This document shows positions 23,900 to 37,115 of a DNA stretch of 64,000 nucleotides, piece by piece (position 1 is the first letter of the stretch; every line of letters begins with the position of its first letter). Location of the stretch: positions 51,650,309-51,714,308 of the forward strand of contig OZ024861.1 of the NCBI GenBank assembly GCA_964017155.1. Direction: 5' to 3'. Position numbers and translations under genes: made by a program. The DNA is from Oasisia sp. SBJ-2009. Its lineage: Eukaryota > Annelida > Polychaeta > Sabellida > Siboglinidae. Under the pieces are notes generated by a model that searched no databases, was not told the origin of the DNA, and worked only from the letters and a program-made list of their open reading frames with translations.

Positions 23900-26800
23900 T
23901 AGGAAATTAATAATTTTAAAGGTACTCAATCCACTCGTTTGCTAATCGCCAAACCGGTTCTTTTATTACCAGATGTGTAATGTGTTAATAGTTTAACTAG
24001 TATGCACAGTCAGTTAATTTTTTAAATGCGTACTTGTCATTTTTTAATTGTAAAAAAAGAATCGCCGTTACACCGGGTATAACTGGCGAAACAATCAGCA
24101 GCTGCCGACGCCCTGTGCTGTTTGGGTCACGTGTTTTATGCGAGATCGACCTACTACGGCACAATAACAAATCGCACGTGCTTTTGCGCGTCATGACTAA
24201 GATTGCAAGTCAAAGGCAGTGATTCTTCTATGAAGGTACGCATTAAGTGCATTAACGCAGTCAGCAACAAGAGCGAGTAGTCGGGGGCTAATTCACCCTT
24301 GTGAACGTTGACTCGACGCGGATTCTCTAACTTGTAAGATTATAATAAATGTTATAAGTCTGACAGTGTCACTGACAAGCCACAGGAAAATATTTAACTT
24401 CTGAATCAAATACGAATATGATGCATTTAAGAATTTCAAATGTCCCCTTTTAAATGTCAAATACACATGATCAAATATAAATTATACAATAACAACATTT
24501 CAAATCCCAGGGATCATATTAGCAATAATATCCAATTCAAATATGTCATATATCAGATGAGACAAACAGAATATTGGGGATTTAGACAGGTTTATAGTTT
24601 ACACTTACTTAAACATAATGGACAGAGATTTAGCAGCTAACTGCCCAGTCATTCACACCATACTGAAAGAGCAAACAGTACAGGTGGGACTGTGGCATGG
24701 CTTCTAAAATTACAAAACAAGATGTTAGGGGATGCATATCTCCTGCAGTGCTTCCCTGGGATGTATATCACATAAAATATCACATAGAGGGGCAGATTCA
24801 GAAATTGTCTTGAGGGCACAAAAACCTACTGGCCTTTGAACCAAATTGTGTGGTCTACATTTTTATTGATACCGCATAGCTTCATCTTCCACTGTCTCAT
24901 CTGGAGTAGTGATATCGAAAAATGCCACAACTTATTATTATCACTTAAACGGTCATATTTCAAACAATATTGAGGCACATTAGCATTGACCTATTATAAA
25001 AAGTTCCTAGGAATACCAAATTCCTACAGTGTAGAAGGCACATCCACAGGACCCCAGGCCCCTTGGATTCACAAATGACATACATCTGTAATTTTTTTTA
25101 TAAAAGGTTTGTTGAGAGAGTAAATTAATGTATATTACAACACCCATTTACCTCAGATGAAGAGCTTTTCTGCCTGCCCTATGGTGATGACACCTCAAGT
25201 TCTGAAAATGTGACACATTTAAATGTTAATGTACTTGAAAAACTTGCAATGTTATGAACGATCACCTCCCAGGCTTCCAAATGCACGCAATATCTTGTTA
25301 TTTTATTACATTAATGTTACTAATACATTAAAATAATATGTATACATGTATACCTATTTTTATGTATTAAATGATCATAAAGGTTTGCTTACTGTATTAA
25401 ATTATTATTATAAATGTATTAAATATTGTCATTATGAATATGTATAATGCAGGCCTAAGTATAACTGTTACGGATCACTTATAAGGCATTTACATTATGC
25501 CTAGCTACTATTAGGCTAATTAAGCCTAGTTAATTAATCTTAGCCTTAGGATATTAACCTGCTACTTACCATATGTGACATAAACATTACATAGTTACAG
25601 TATTATAATAAATCACTGACATGTCATATTCATATAGGCCATAGTCTATGCCGTAGTCATACTCATACTCATAGCATAGCCAATTTAGCCATACCTTCAA
25701 CCTTGCTATTTTGTCGTACCATGGCATTGCCATTGGCTGAATAAGCGCCAAGGTTGAAGGTAAACAATAACATAAATTTAAAAAAATTAACAGAAATATC
25801 AATGACGTATATACTCATACGCCTAAATAGATATATACGTGATTATAGCTGCGCAATTCGTAATTACTAACCTATCTGGAAGAACATCTGTGGGAACGCT
25901 GCATGTGGACTGTGTCTGGACTGTAGTCAGTGACAGTTCGATCGCTGTCCCTCGCCGCCGGCCCACGGTGCCCGTAGCTTGCAAAGGGCACTTTCATTGT
26001 TCCGAAGGCGAAGTCATTCTGTTCACTGCTTAGTCATATCTGCTGCTTAGTTCCATATTCTTTCCCAATCATGCGTCGATGCTGTCTTTGTCTGCTTAAT
26101 TTGCCGTGTTGGTGGCATATAAAAATCATTTGTGCCTACACTCGCCATTTCTAAACGTAAACAACTCGACAGGGTGAAGCCGTCAATCTCGCCCCAAGCC
26201 TCGTTCGTGTGAAGACTAAAGCGTATTCCGCTCAAACCTCCATTTCCATATTTAGGTTTCGTATAGAGTTTCGATAGGATCCTATCGAAATGAAAATCGA
26301 AAGAGTTCCTATTTATTTTATTTATTTCAGAAACAAGTAACATGTATGCATAAACTAATTAAGCAATCATTAAGGAGTATTTGATACATCCGCTTTTTGT
26401 TAAATGACTAATAATTGCTAGGAGCAAACGATTTTTACGGGAATGAGTGGATTGAGTATCTTTAAAACATTACAGTCATGCAAATTGACCAACCAATACC
26501 TGAAATGACCAAAGTAATTCTGTTTAGGGGGACATGAAAGGGAAACTGTGGTAATTTTGACATCCCTGCTATTTTGTTGTAGGTTGCCTAAATATATTTA
26601 TTTATTGTTATTACTATTGACTCAGTATAGTTAGTTAGTTGACTATCTTAACATTACTTCTTTTCTACCTTTTCTACTACTGTTGTTGTTAGTAATGTTG
26701 GCAGCTCTGTTTTGTTGTTGTTTTCCCTATTCTCTTATCCATTTTGCATGGTCTGTTTTTTAATCTGTGAAATTGTAATTAATGATATACGTCTGGGTGT

Positions 26801-27290
26801 TTTCGCCAATGTCTTTGGAGGACGAACTTCAGTTGACTTTTTTGTAAAACACCACAACAATTGTGGATCTTGTAGAATAACAAATTTAATAGTACTAAGC
26901 TGTACTCACCCCTCACACAGTGAGACACTGTATACTAAGTATAAACAGGTTAAAACCTGTTGATTTGTTTCATACTGGCATATTAGTGAGGCAACTGTTC
27001 GAACACATTGACATTGAACACAATTAAACAACACTGGCTAACTGATGTCAGTAAATAAATAAGGTGATAATTATGTAGAAAACTTGGTGCAGTCCTATGT
27101 ATATACAGTGCCTGCAGTGGCTTTCTGTCTTGCAGTAGCCTGGCTGTCACCAGCCTATGTTGACTATCAGTATCATGTGTCAACTGATAGCAGCCAAGCG
27201 ATCTTGTTGTACTGGCGTGTTCTATTTATATCTATGGGCCTTGGTCGCAACCACAGAGTTAGATCATTAATCATTCCCCTATAGAGTAGT
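23900..27290. other. Non-coding stretch, hairpins only
   Basis: No recognisable exons. A perfect 22-bp palindrome, TTTCGATAGGATCCTATCGA plus AA, lies at 26269-26290. A 14-bp inverted repeat (TACCTTCAACCTTG at 25692 and its complement at 25749) spans 71 bases. A minus-strand frame starting MASVGTNDFYMPPT (about 26145) has a good Kozak context but is short and unrecognised. At 27225-27320 a ~30-base segment, TGTTCTATTTATATCTATGG, is directly repeated. Confidence 0.4.
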
Positions 27291-27472
27291 GGTGTGTTCT
27301 ATTTATATCTATGGTCGCAACATTTGGAAAGGAAATGACTGCGAGATTTCAATATGCCACCTAGCAGATTCTGATCTACCTACCTCTTGTCTTGTTGGAA
27401 TACTGGCCAACACTCCTGGTGGAGTCAAACGGTCAGGGTTTGGGTGCGCATGCTGTTGGGTTGTTAGTCGTG

Positions 27473-28318
27473 TTACTCGTGTATTAGAGCTTGTTTAAAA
27501 TGTTGTGGTTTAGAAATGTTAACTATTGCATCTGGAAGGGAATTCCAGTCTCTTATTGTTCTAGGGAAATATGAATATTTATAGCATTTCTTACTGGCAT
27601 GGATAGTGTTGAATCCTTTAGTGTTTAAATGTCTTGATAGGCGTTGTACGGGCTGGAGGAGGTTATTGACAGGCAAGGATAGGTGTCCATAGATGGCTTT
27701 GTGGAGTATGGTGAGGCGTCTGTTTGTTCTTCTGGTTTTTAGTTGATGTAAGTGTAATTGGTTTAGCATTTCTGACACGCAGCCCGCTTCTCTAGATGTA
27801 TAGTCGTTAAGACAGAAACGGGCTGCGCGTCTTTGAACCATTTCAATTTGGTTGATTAGGGTCTGGGTGTCCCATACTGAAGATGAGTATTCTAAAAGTG
27901 GTCTAACTAGGGTTGTGTAGGCTGTTGTTTTGATGTTTATGGGGCATGAGTGGAGATTGCGTCTGATGAATGCTAGGGTGCTGGTTGCTGAGGCTGTTAT
28001 CTGATGTATATGTTTGTTCCAGTTTAAGTCGTTGGTTATGCATATTCCTAGGTATGAGTGGCTGTCTGTTTCTTGTAGTGTTGTGTTTCCTAGGGTATAA
28101 TTAAATCGTTTTATATTTCTTGCATGAGTTAGTCTCATCACAAAGTATTTGTTGGGGTTAAAGTGCATTTGCCAGTCATGTTCCCATTTAGTTAATTCGT
28201 CTAAGTCTTTCTGTAGTTCTTGTGAGTCTAATTGGTTGTTAATTTCTCTATACAGGACATAGTCATCTGCAAACAGACGGACTGTGGAGTGGATATTGTT
28301 AGGTAAATCGTTGATTAC
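27473..28318 (-). pseudogene. Non-LTR retrotransposon RT C-terminal fragment
   Basis: An uninterrupted minus-strand frame begins at the break at 28318 with VINDLPNNI and VRLFADDYVLY (catalytic FADD). HSYLGICITNDLNWNKH, VRPLLEYSSSVWD, MVQRRAARF and, at the end, FPRTIRDWNSLP follow. This is the palm-to-C-terminus part of a CR1/Jockey-like ORF2. The sequence breaks off just upstream of INDLP, where unrelated sequence begins 45 bases before the gypsy LTR. About 280 residues remain without a stop, so it is younger than most elements here, but it cannot be active. Confidence 0.85.
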
Positions 28319-28362
28319 CCATCTTCAACATACTCGTAAATACCCACTTTTGAAACCAGAAT

Positions 28363-28562
28363 TGTTAATGATGCTGATCAGTTTATGTGTACCGACAGTG
28401 ACTTGTATACGCCTGTGACATCAACGGAAGTCCTCGTTAAATATAGCATACAATAAACCCTCCTCCGTTCATGACGCAGAAGAGTCTTCAGTCGTACTTA
28501 TATCCCGCTCATCGTATATCTAATCTTGTTAGCGTAAGAAGCAACAAATGCGCTAACAAACA
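28363..28562 (+). repeat. 5' LTR of gypsy element
   Basis: 200 bp, TG...CA ends within TGTT...AACA. It contains CAATAAAC, a possible polyadenylation signal, in mid-LTR. Unusually, it continues directly into gag zinc-knuckle codons. Confidence 0.92.
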
Positions 28563-31500
28563 GGAAGAAATGCAAAGGAAAGAACCACTTCGCAAAGTGT
28601 TGCCCACCGGACATTCGCAGAAAGACTCATGGCGTCACTGGGGAATATCCACACGGCAGTCACGCCGATGACTATGAGGATAACTGTATCTTGTCTGTGG
28701 AGACTGATGCCATGCACTCTGTGTCAACTCACCCGACTGGTCCGCTCTACACGGAAATGCGACTTCCTGACGGAAAGCCACTGCGAATGCAGATTGACAG
28801 TGGAGCTACTGTCAATGTCATGCCGGCGAAGCATGTCGGCTCTGCTAAATTGATGCACTCAGACGTCCAACTGAGGATGTACAACAAGGCAACTGTGAAA
28901 CCACTGGGTAAATGTCGTCTCTATCTCGTTAACCCGGTCAACAACCACAGATAACAAGTCGAGTTCCAAGTCGTTGAGGAAAATCTCACACCTCTACTGA
29001 GCAGGAAGGCTGCAGAGAGGATGAACCTGATCACGGTCAACTACGCAAACTTCAAGCAACTGCACGTTGTTGGTAGAGCGAACTGTGAAGCTATCACAGA
29101 CGAGTTCCAAACAGTGTTTGAAGGCGCATCAATTATATGTCTGCCAGGCACTGTCAGCTTGAAGACTGAAGACGGAGCGAGGCCAGTGCAGTGTCCTCCA
29201 CGACGTGTGCCAATAGCGCTGCAAACTAAACTGAAGGAAGAACTGGATGATCTCGTGAAGAGTAAAGTTATCACGCCTGTCACTGAGCCGACTGAGTGAT
29301 GCTCCCAAATCTCCATTCAAACTAAGAAAAATGGCAACCTGCGTATATGCATCGACCCGAGGCCGCTCAATGAAGCTCTACGAAGAGAGAGGTACCCCCT
29401 GCCAACAATTGAAGACGTCCTCCCAGAGCTATCTCACGCAAAAGTGTTCAGAAAAGTAGACCTATCTCATGGTTACTGGCACTGCAAACTAGACGAGGCA
29501 AGCAGCTACCTTACGACCTTCATTACTCCGCATGGAAGGTACCGATGGCTACGTCTGCCATTTGGCACGAAGGTCAGCTCGGAGATATTTCAGCGAAGGC
29601 TGAATGATATTCTTGTAGGCCTCAAGGGAGTCGTCTGTGTGGCAGATGACATCCTGATATACGGCGACTCGGAAGAACAACATGACAGCAATCTCAGAAA
29701 TCTACTGACGAGATGCAGAGAAAACGGCTTAAAACTCAACAAGGAAAAGTGTATGTTCCACACCTCTAAACTGAACTTCCTAGGCCATGTTGTCACCGAC
29801 AAAGGACTGCGACCAGACTTGAAGAAAGTGGAAGCCATTCTGCGTATGCCCAACCCCACTGACGTAGAAGCAGTGCGCCGTCTGCAAGGCATGATCACCT
29901 ACCTTGCCAAATTTCTTCCGCGACTCTCCACTATCATGGAGCCAATACGACGACTGACTCGCCAGGACTGCAACTGGGAATGGGGAGAAGAGCAAGAGAC
30001 CGCGATGAGTCAGCTGAAGAGACTACTCACAACTGCACCTTTGCTGACATACTATGATCCAGCAAAGAAACTGACCATCCAGTGTGATGCCTCGAGCACT
30101 GGTCTTGGTGCAGCACTGATGCAAGAAGGCAAACCTCTCGCATACGCAAGTCGAGCGCTCTCTGACACAGAAGTAGGCTACGCTCAGATAGAAAAGGAGT
30201 GTCTAGCCATAGTCTTCTCTCTCGAACGTTTCCACCAATACACGTTTGGTCGAGAAACAACAGTACTCACAGACCACAAACCACTTGAGACAATTGTCAA
30301 GAAGCCATTGCACAAAGCACCGAAGCGAATCAAAGGCATGCTCCTTCGATTGCTACAGTATGACATCGAAGTCACCTATAGACGAGGCAAGGAGATGCAT
30401 ATTGCTGATGCTCTATCTCGAGCATATCTCTCCAACGGCAATGACAGACAAGGACAGTTCTCACAGATCAACGCCATCAAGCATCTGCCTATCGGCCAAT
30501 CAACACTGCAGAAACTACGTGTTGCAACTGACGCTGACAACACAATGCAAGTACTCAAAGAGACGATCCTCAATGGCTGGCCGGACAGCAAGGCAGACGT
30601 GAACGCAGAAATCTCCTCGTACTTTGCCATGAGAGACGAACTGGCAATCCATGATGGACTCATCTTCAAAGGAGAACGCGTGGTCGTACCTCAAGGCATG
30701 CGAAAGGAAATAAAGCAACGCCTACATCAGTCACACCTGGGAGCTGACAGCATGTTGCGACGTGCACGAGTGTGCATATTCTGGCCAGGAATGTCAGCAG
30801 ACATAAAACAAATCGCAAATGACTGCGAAGCTTGCCAGAGCCTGGCTAAATCTCTACCCAAGGAGACCCTTATGCCGATCGAAGCAACTCGCCCTTGGGA
30901 AAAGGTGGGGACTGATCTGTTCACCTGGGACAACAAAGACTACTTGCTCACCATCGACTACTTCAGCGGCTGGTGGGAAGGTGACCGACTCTACAACACG
31001 ACGACTACTGCCGTGATTCGTGCTCTGAAATCACACTTCGCTCGCTGGGGAATACGGACCGCAATACACAGCCGACAAGTTCCGTGAGTTTACAGTTGAA
31101 TGGGACATTGAACACTGCACATGTGCACCCGGGCATGCCAACACAAATGGTAAAGCAGAGTCGCGTGTGAAGGCTGCCAAGCACATGATGGAGAAATGCA
31201 AGAGAAGCCACACCGACCCATTCATGGCGATGCTGGAGATACGCAACACACCTACGCAAGGAGCAGGCAGTAGCCCAGCACAGCGCATATTAAACAGATG
31301 CACGAAGACCATGTTACCGACTAGTCAGACTCTTCTGAGACCGAGAGGAGAACTTCACCAAGACTACGACAGGCTGAAACTGAAACACAGCCAAGCACTG
31401 CAGGCCTATCATTACAACAGAGGAGCAAAGGATCTACCTGTGTTAGAGGAAGGAGATACCGTGCGAATGAAACCCTTCCGTCTAGGACAAAAGACGTGGC

Positions 31501-31772
31501 AGAGAGGAACAGTCACAACAAGACGCAACCGTGTGCACCTGCGGAAGAGTAATAATCCACCCGACGCGGATACACCAGAATCACCCGACTTCGATCAAGC
31601 CGACGATCAAGTCCGCGCTCCAACGCCACCGGCAACACCTCGACCCACGAATCCGCCAAGCCCTCTCCGGCGTGAATCGGCCAAGAAAAACAAAAACGTG
31701 CCAGAACGGAAATCAACACGCGTGTCAAGACCACCTGTCTACCTGTCTGACTACGAACTTTCAAAAAAGTGA
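28563..31772 (+). pseudogene. pol: gypsy pol (protease-RT-RNase H-integrase), inactivated
   Basis: Starting at the LTR border the frame reads KKCKGKNHFAKCC, half a gag zinc knuckle. Protease follows (MQIDSGATVNVMP, catalytic DSGA, about 28790). RT has FRKVDLSHGYWH, LPFGTKVSSEIFQR and VADDILIYG (catalytic VADD). RNase H starts at IQCDASSTGLGAAL. Integrase has the HHCC finger (HQSHLGADSM, then NDCEACQS) and the first catalytic Asp (VGTDLF). Lesions are a TAA at 28952, a TGA at 29297 where a Trp codon is expected, and a small deletion near 31045-31055 that shifts the frame and removes the segment with the second catalytic Asp. The integrase remainder and C-terminal tail run in the new frame to 31772. 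Longest intact piece: 29444-31087. Confidence 0.92.
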
Positions 31773-32026
31773 CTCAAAAAGTGACAATGCTAAAATGATG
31801 CAATTGATTTACTCTTTAAGACAAAAATCAAAATACTTGGACTTTAATGTTGATGAAACATACACGGACTGTTATTTTGCGAAAACATGCAAAGAACATT
31901 TGAAACTGTCGTAGATTACTTAACGTTGATATTGCGAAAACATATAAAGGACATTTCGAACTTTAGTTGATCACATGAACTTGATACTGTGCTGAATGTT
32001 TAGATTTATCCTCAAAGAAGAGGGGA

Positions 32027-32226
32027 TGTTAATGATGCTGATCAGTTTATGTGTACCGACAGTGACTTGTATACGCATGTGACGTCAACGGAAGTGACCG
32101 TTAAATATAGCATACAATAAACCCTCCTCCGTTCATGACGCAGAAGAGTCTTCAGTCGTACTTATATCCCGCTCATCGTATATATAATCTTGTTAGCGTA
32201 AGAAGCAACAAAGACGCTAACAAACA
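32027..32226 (+). repeat. 3' LTR of gypsy element
   Basis: 200 bp, about 96 percent identical to the 5' LTR by eye. The polypurine tract abuts it on the left and the AGAAT target duplication on the right. Confidence 0.92.
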
Positions 32227-32371
32227 AGAATAGCTGGCGTAATTAAGCAAAAATACGTTCAAAAACACTACATCAACGCGTCGATTAAGATGGCACTTAC
32301 TAGACGTCATATGACATAGCCAGGCATAGCTATATCGAAATGTCCTGCATTTGCCATTTATCGCCCATTCA

Positions 32372-32490
32372 CATACAATACAATACATTACAATACAATA
32401 CAATACAACACAATACAATACAATACAATACAATACAATACAATACAATACAATACAATACAATACAATACAATACAATACAATACAATA
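32372..32490 (-). repeat. (TTGTA)n tail of the LINE
   Basis: Pentanucleotide array, CAATA on the plus strand, about 23 copies. It is placed exactly after the AATAAA signal of the minus-strand LINE, so it is best read as that element's 3' tail, perhaps expanded after insertion. Confidence 0.8.
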
Positions 32491-32669
32491 ACTTTATTCC
32501 AGACGCTTCAGTATACATGAAATAAGCATATTATTGATATACAAGTAATACTGTGGTCCATAGCACCAGCAACAGAGAGTAGCACAGGGCTCTCGGCCCA
32601 GATCGCTAAACAAATTGGACGGAAATATATATATTGCAAACAGGAACCCGTAGAAAAGAAAAATATGTG

Positions 32670-35458
32670 TTATCAGTAAGAGGTAAAGTTGGTTGTGTAA
32701 AGCATATTCATCCAGTGTACTCTGATTCTAGAGACAAAGTTCAGACTAGATCTGAGAATGGACTGTACAAGGACATTGTCAGAGCTGTCCAAACGAATCA
32801 AAAAGCGGTACACCAAGCTCCTTATAACAGACTGACAGCATTGGACATTTACATAGGTACATAACATACTTGTGCTTTCAAATTTAGATAACCCAAGAAA
32901 CATCTTCAAAATATTGTGATATGAGTTATACAGTTTGTTGATTGTGGCTTTTTTATAGCTCCACCATAGCTGTGATGTGTACATTGGGGTACAATAAGTG
33001 CGAAATAGAGTCAATTTCACATCTGGAGTACACATATGAAATTTACGCAGAATCATATTGCCCTAAGCATAGAGCTGTCGACACTGTCTTGCAATGTCTG
33101 CATTGTCAGTTAGATCATTTGTGAAAATGTGCCCAAGGTATTTGGACTGCTCAACCTCATCAATATATTCACCATTATAGACAAACTTGGGTAAAGTTAC
33201 TCCTTTGAGAAGTTTTGATCTAAAGGACATACTACAACTTTTCGTTGGGTTGTATTTTATATCATGCTGGGAACCAAATCCTTCACACAATTTAAGTATC
33301 TTATTCATGCCAGCAACAGAAGGCGCTATCAAGACAAGATCATCTGCATACATAATATGGTTTACCACAATTCCATTTATACAACACCCGATCTTCAGTT
33401 TGTTTAGTCTATCACTTAGATCATCCATATATAAATTGAAAAGAAAAGGTGACAAAATACCACCTTGTCTAACACCATTCGAAACACCAAAATAATCTGA
33501 GTATACATTACCCCATCTAACACACATTTTCTGATTTGTATACCAGAACACGAGGAGCCTAACAATGTAGCCAGGAACACCTCACTTCAACAGCTTATCA
33601 AAGAGAAGTGAATGATTCACTCTATCAAAAGCCTTACTGGCATCTAAAAAACAAATAAAGACACTACCATTTAAAACTCTGTACATATCAATTATTTCTT
33701 TTAGAACATAGATGCACTGATCAGTACCTAGTTTCTTTTTAAATCCAAATTGATTTGGATTGGTCAAAAGGTATCCTGATAATCTGTGCAAAATGATGAT
33801 CTCAACAACTTTACTGACTAAACTGGCAAGAGCGATAGGTCGGTAATTATCCTTTGAAGTAATTTTACCAGCTTTGTTCTTGATAACCGGTACCAAAATG
33901 ACAGATATCATGGAATCTGGAAGAATTCCATGAACAAATAAACATGTTAAGCAACAACTTAAAAGCTTCAATAAATGTCTGGATACTTAAGATGCTCAGC
34001 ATATATACCATCAGCACCACATGATTTTTTACTCTCAAGGTCCTTAATGGCACTTTCCACCTCCTCCTCTGTAACATAAATATCATCATATACAGTACTA
34101 CTATTATCAATACTACCAGTCATTTCACTGTTATTCCTAAGACAGTTGAGTATATCATTAAAGTGTTTTTTCCAAAGTTCAGCTATTGCTTCATTCCCAT
34201 TAACACCATCAATATTAACAGGTAGAGGAGTAGCACTATTATTCATCAGTAAGCTTCTTTGCCAATGCTTCTTTACGAAGCTGTTTCTCATTCTTTGTGA
34301 TAAATCTGAGCGCATATTTAAATCTGGCTTTAGTTTTCTTATGAAGTTCATGCAATGGTCCTTGTCGCGGTTGCCCAGCATTACGCCATAAAGATAGTGC
34401 ATCTCTGGAGGCCTTGTAAAGATCATCAACATAGTCAGATCAACCTGGCTTATTGACAAAGTTATGCTTCCTCAAATTAGAAAAAGCAGAATTCCCTGCC
34501 TGTTGAAGGCATGCTATTATATTATCACAGAAATGTTTAATCTCATTGATATGCTTTTTTTCATGACAGTCAATATTGATACAATTAACAACATCAGGTA
34601 ACTGAACCTGTTGAAGCAACTCATCAGTTTTGTTTCCATATTCAATACAATCACTATCAGATAGGTTCTCCCAATGTAACCTAGGAGAACAACAATTAGT
34701 CTCCGTAGCCAATTCAGGCACTTTATCCAGATCAAGTGACATAGTGAAGGGTATGTGATCTTCATCAGTCAGATCATAACAAACAGATATATTAGTGATT
34801 ACATCATGGAAATCCAGACTAGAGACAGCATGATCAAGTCAAGACAGAGACCCCAGCTGTCGCTGACATACGAGTAGCTGTCATCAGGAAGAGACATGCG
34901 TGTAGATATAACCAGATTATTATCAGAGCAAAAATTCAACATGTGGGCAGCAAATAGAGAATGTTGGACATTTCTGAGATCAGCATTCCAATCACCAACA
35001 ACAACATAGCATGTATTATCCAGCTCCTGCAAGATAGCATTAATTTCCCCAAGATCTTCTAAATATTTTTCTTCATTCTCAGCACACTGGTAAGGTAAAT
35101 ACACATTAAGAACCACACATTTTGTAATACCATTATTAAATTCCACAGCCACACACCAATCAACAGCGAGATCTATTGGTTTGATATATTGCTCAAGTGA
35201 TATATGCCAGAATATGGCAACCCCTCCTGGCGGGTGTCCATGAACAATCTTGTCCCTGAAATCAGTAGTGGATACACCGATACCATGGTAATCATTATGT
35301 AAATTATTTAAGTTACACAGATCTTGTTTACTGAACCAAGTTTCTTGGATACATGTGACATCATTATTCAATAATACACTCAAAACGTCAGGTCTAAGGA
35401 GGAGGTCTTTCTTTGTTTTTGGAAGACCCCTGCTATTATAGCTTCCTAGATTAAACAT
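32670..35458 (-). pseudogene. LINE ORF2: AP endonuclease and reverse transcriptase, several lesions
   Basis: The start at 35458 reads MFNLGSYNSRGLPKTKKD. Endonuclease motifs follow: TCIQETWF (catalytic Glu), VVVGDWNADL (Asp/Asn), and, after a frameshift near 34845, LDHAVSSLDF with DEDHIPF (catalytic His). An in-frame TGA near 34440 interrupts the linker. RT reads SCGADGIYAEHL, DNYRPIALASLVSKV, FLDASKAFDRVNH, a TGA near 33582, GVRQGGILSPFLFNLY and IMYADDLVLIAPS (catalytic YADD), then YLGHIFTNDL. A C-terminal region ends near 32673. Frames change at least three times. Its protein would nick target DNA and prime cDNA synthesis if intact. Confidence 0.88.
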
Positions 35459-35491
35459 TGTTTATGACCCAGGTGGTTCATTGGCATCCAG

Positions 35492-36870
35492 TTATGAGAG
35501 ATTCGCCCCATCCTTTGTGGCAGGTCTCAGGTGTTTGGGTTCTCTCCACCAGCGAACAAAGGCTTCCTCAGGCCACAGGTCGTCAGCCATAAACACAGAT
35601 GGGTCCGGACACTCACAAGTAATGTGGAAGGAGGCATACGTATCAAATCTTGTCTCAACTGCTTCCACAGTGGCATCAAGGTTGAGACACTTCTTAAGGT
35701 ATGCCTTGATCTGCTCACTTGAAACAGCTGGGTCAAACCTAGTAGTATATACATTTGCCTGTCGCTGCCTAAAGGTTTTTTGAACAGTACGAAGCCCAGA
35801 GTTCTGAGCCTTACCAATAACTTCTTCTCTCGGCCTTGCATTTGCACCACGGCCCCCTCTGGGCAATTTGTTAGTCTTCCATTTATACGCACCTGTTTGA
35901 ACCATGTTTGGTTCTCATTCACCTTAGAAACGGTTGTTTTTGCATCAGTGCCGCCGCCACCACCAGCTGCCTGGGCAAAGGTTTTAACTGACGTTGCACT
36001 GACATCACCCGATGAGAAGCTGTCAGAACCACCACTTGAGAGGGCTGAGGCTTGTACCTGTGCTATTACCGGTGCAGTGTTGCTAGAACCAGCCAGAGTA
36101 CTAGTATCAGCAATGCCCTGAGAAAGGTCATTCATTTTCTTCTCCATACAGCTCATGCGAGTCTCCAGACTAGCAGAGACACTATGAAGTCCATCAGAAA
36201 CCGCATTGTTTGATTCAATTGTAGCTCTCAGTATATCCACCTCATTCTGAGTCTTTTTGATAGTGTTGATGAGACCAGAGACGTCGACACTGTCAAATGT
36301 GATCGGAGGCAATTTGCTCAGATCCAGAGCAACAAACTTTGGCACATCAGATCTTTTTTCCTGGAGCAGCTTGATGACGTCTTCGATGTTCATGACACTC
36401 TTCTTAGCACCCTGTCTTTTACGATATCGAGAGTTAGTTTCATCAGCACACAAGTCAAATAGTTTCTTCTTTGATATTTCAATATCAGAGTCACTGAAAG
36501 TGCTTGTGCACAGCTGTACGATAACATCAGGAGGCAGAATGTCCAATTTATTTGTAATAAAACACAAAAGTTCGCCAATCAGTACACTGTCATCTGTGGT
36601 GCGTGTAATTTCAGAATGTGTGTTGCCATTCACAGTAGCATTCGTATCTATGACATCAGAGGCAGAATTACGCTTGTCAGCCAAACAAGTCTGACCGCAC
36701 AATCTTTCATAAGTAGCATCATAATCCCGCATCACTTCATCCCAGTCGAGCAAAGTGCCAGTTCGTATGGCAGCATCATTTATTTCTGCACATTTATCAC
36801 ACAGCCAGTCCTCACAGGATCGATGCTTCACATCAGAAGTGCTTCGGCAGTGACGACACTTACGAGCCAT
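35492..36870 (-). pseudogene. LINE ORF1: zinc finger, coiled coil, C-terminal domain, frameshifted
   Basis: The ATG at 36870 gives MARKCRHCRSTSDVKHRSC, then WLCDKCAE, a PHD-like or Cys-rich finger in the first 35 residues. A long middle region follows, then a coiled coil (about residues 235-285, ending MEKKMNDLSQGI) and a Ser/Gly/Ala-rich linker. A frameshift near 35830 moves the rest into another frame, where QNSGLRTV, RQANVYTTRFDP and WWREPKHLRP run to the stop at 35492. A further upstream ATG at 36978 is in frame, but MARKCRHC fits best as the start because the finger follows at once. ORF1 proteins bind the element RNA. Confidence 0.75.
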
Positions 36871-37115
36871 CTCGGTGTTCGTTGGCGTTGCGAACGGGCG
36901 CCGAACCTGTGCCGAGATCGGCATGAGCGATAATAAGGGACACATGTGGATTTCACTGGGAAATCGACATATAAGCATACACTAGTCACAGATTGAGATG
37001 CGACTAGAATCACCAATTCACATTTGTCAGAGATACTTCATAATCATGACCACAGCTTACACGGAATGAAGTAGGAAAGCTTCAATTCCTATCAGCAGCA
37101 TAAACAGCGCAGTTC

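Larger units (their letters stand above)
28363..32226 (+). mobile_element. Ty3/gypsy-type LTR retrotransposon, deleted and inactivated
   Basis: Two 200-bp LTRs (28363-28562 and 32027-32226) begin TGTT and end AACA, with about 8 mismatches between them. A 5-bp target duplication, AGAAT, flanks the element exactly (28358-28362 and 32227-32231). A polypurine tract, AAAGAAGAGGGGA, sits directly before the 3' LTR. The interior holds pol in gypsy order (protease, RT, RNase H, integrase) but lacks a primer-binding site and nearly all of gag. The LTR mismatch level suggests moderate age. Confidence 0.92.
32372..37020 (-). mobile_element. Near-complete two-ORF non-LTR retrotransposon
   Basis: Minus strand: ORF1 (36870-35492), a 33-base gap, ORF2 with endonuclease and RT (35458 to about 32670), a 3'UTR, then AATAAAGTTATTG running into a (TTGTA)n tail, seen on the plus strand as the CAATA array at 32372-32490. 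The domain order fits CR1/Jockey-type LINEs; the exact clade is undetermined. The 5' end is not sharply defined and may reach about 37450. At least five disabling mutations show it is dead. Confidence 0.85.
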
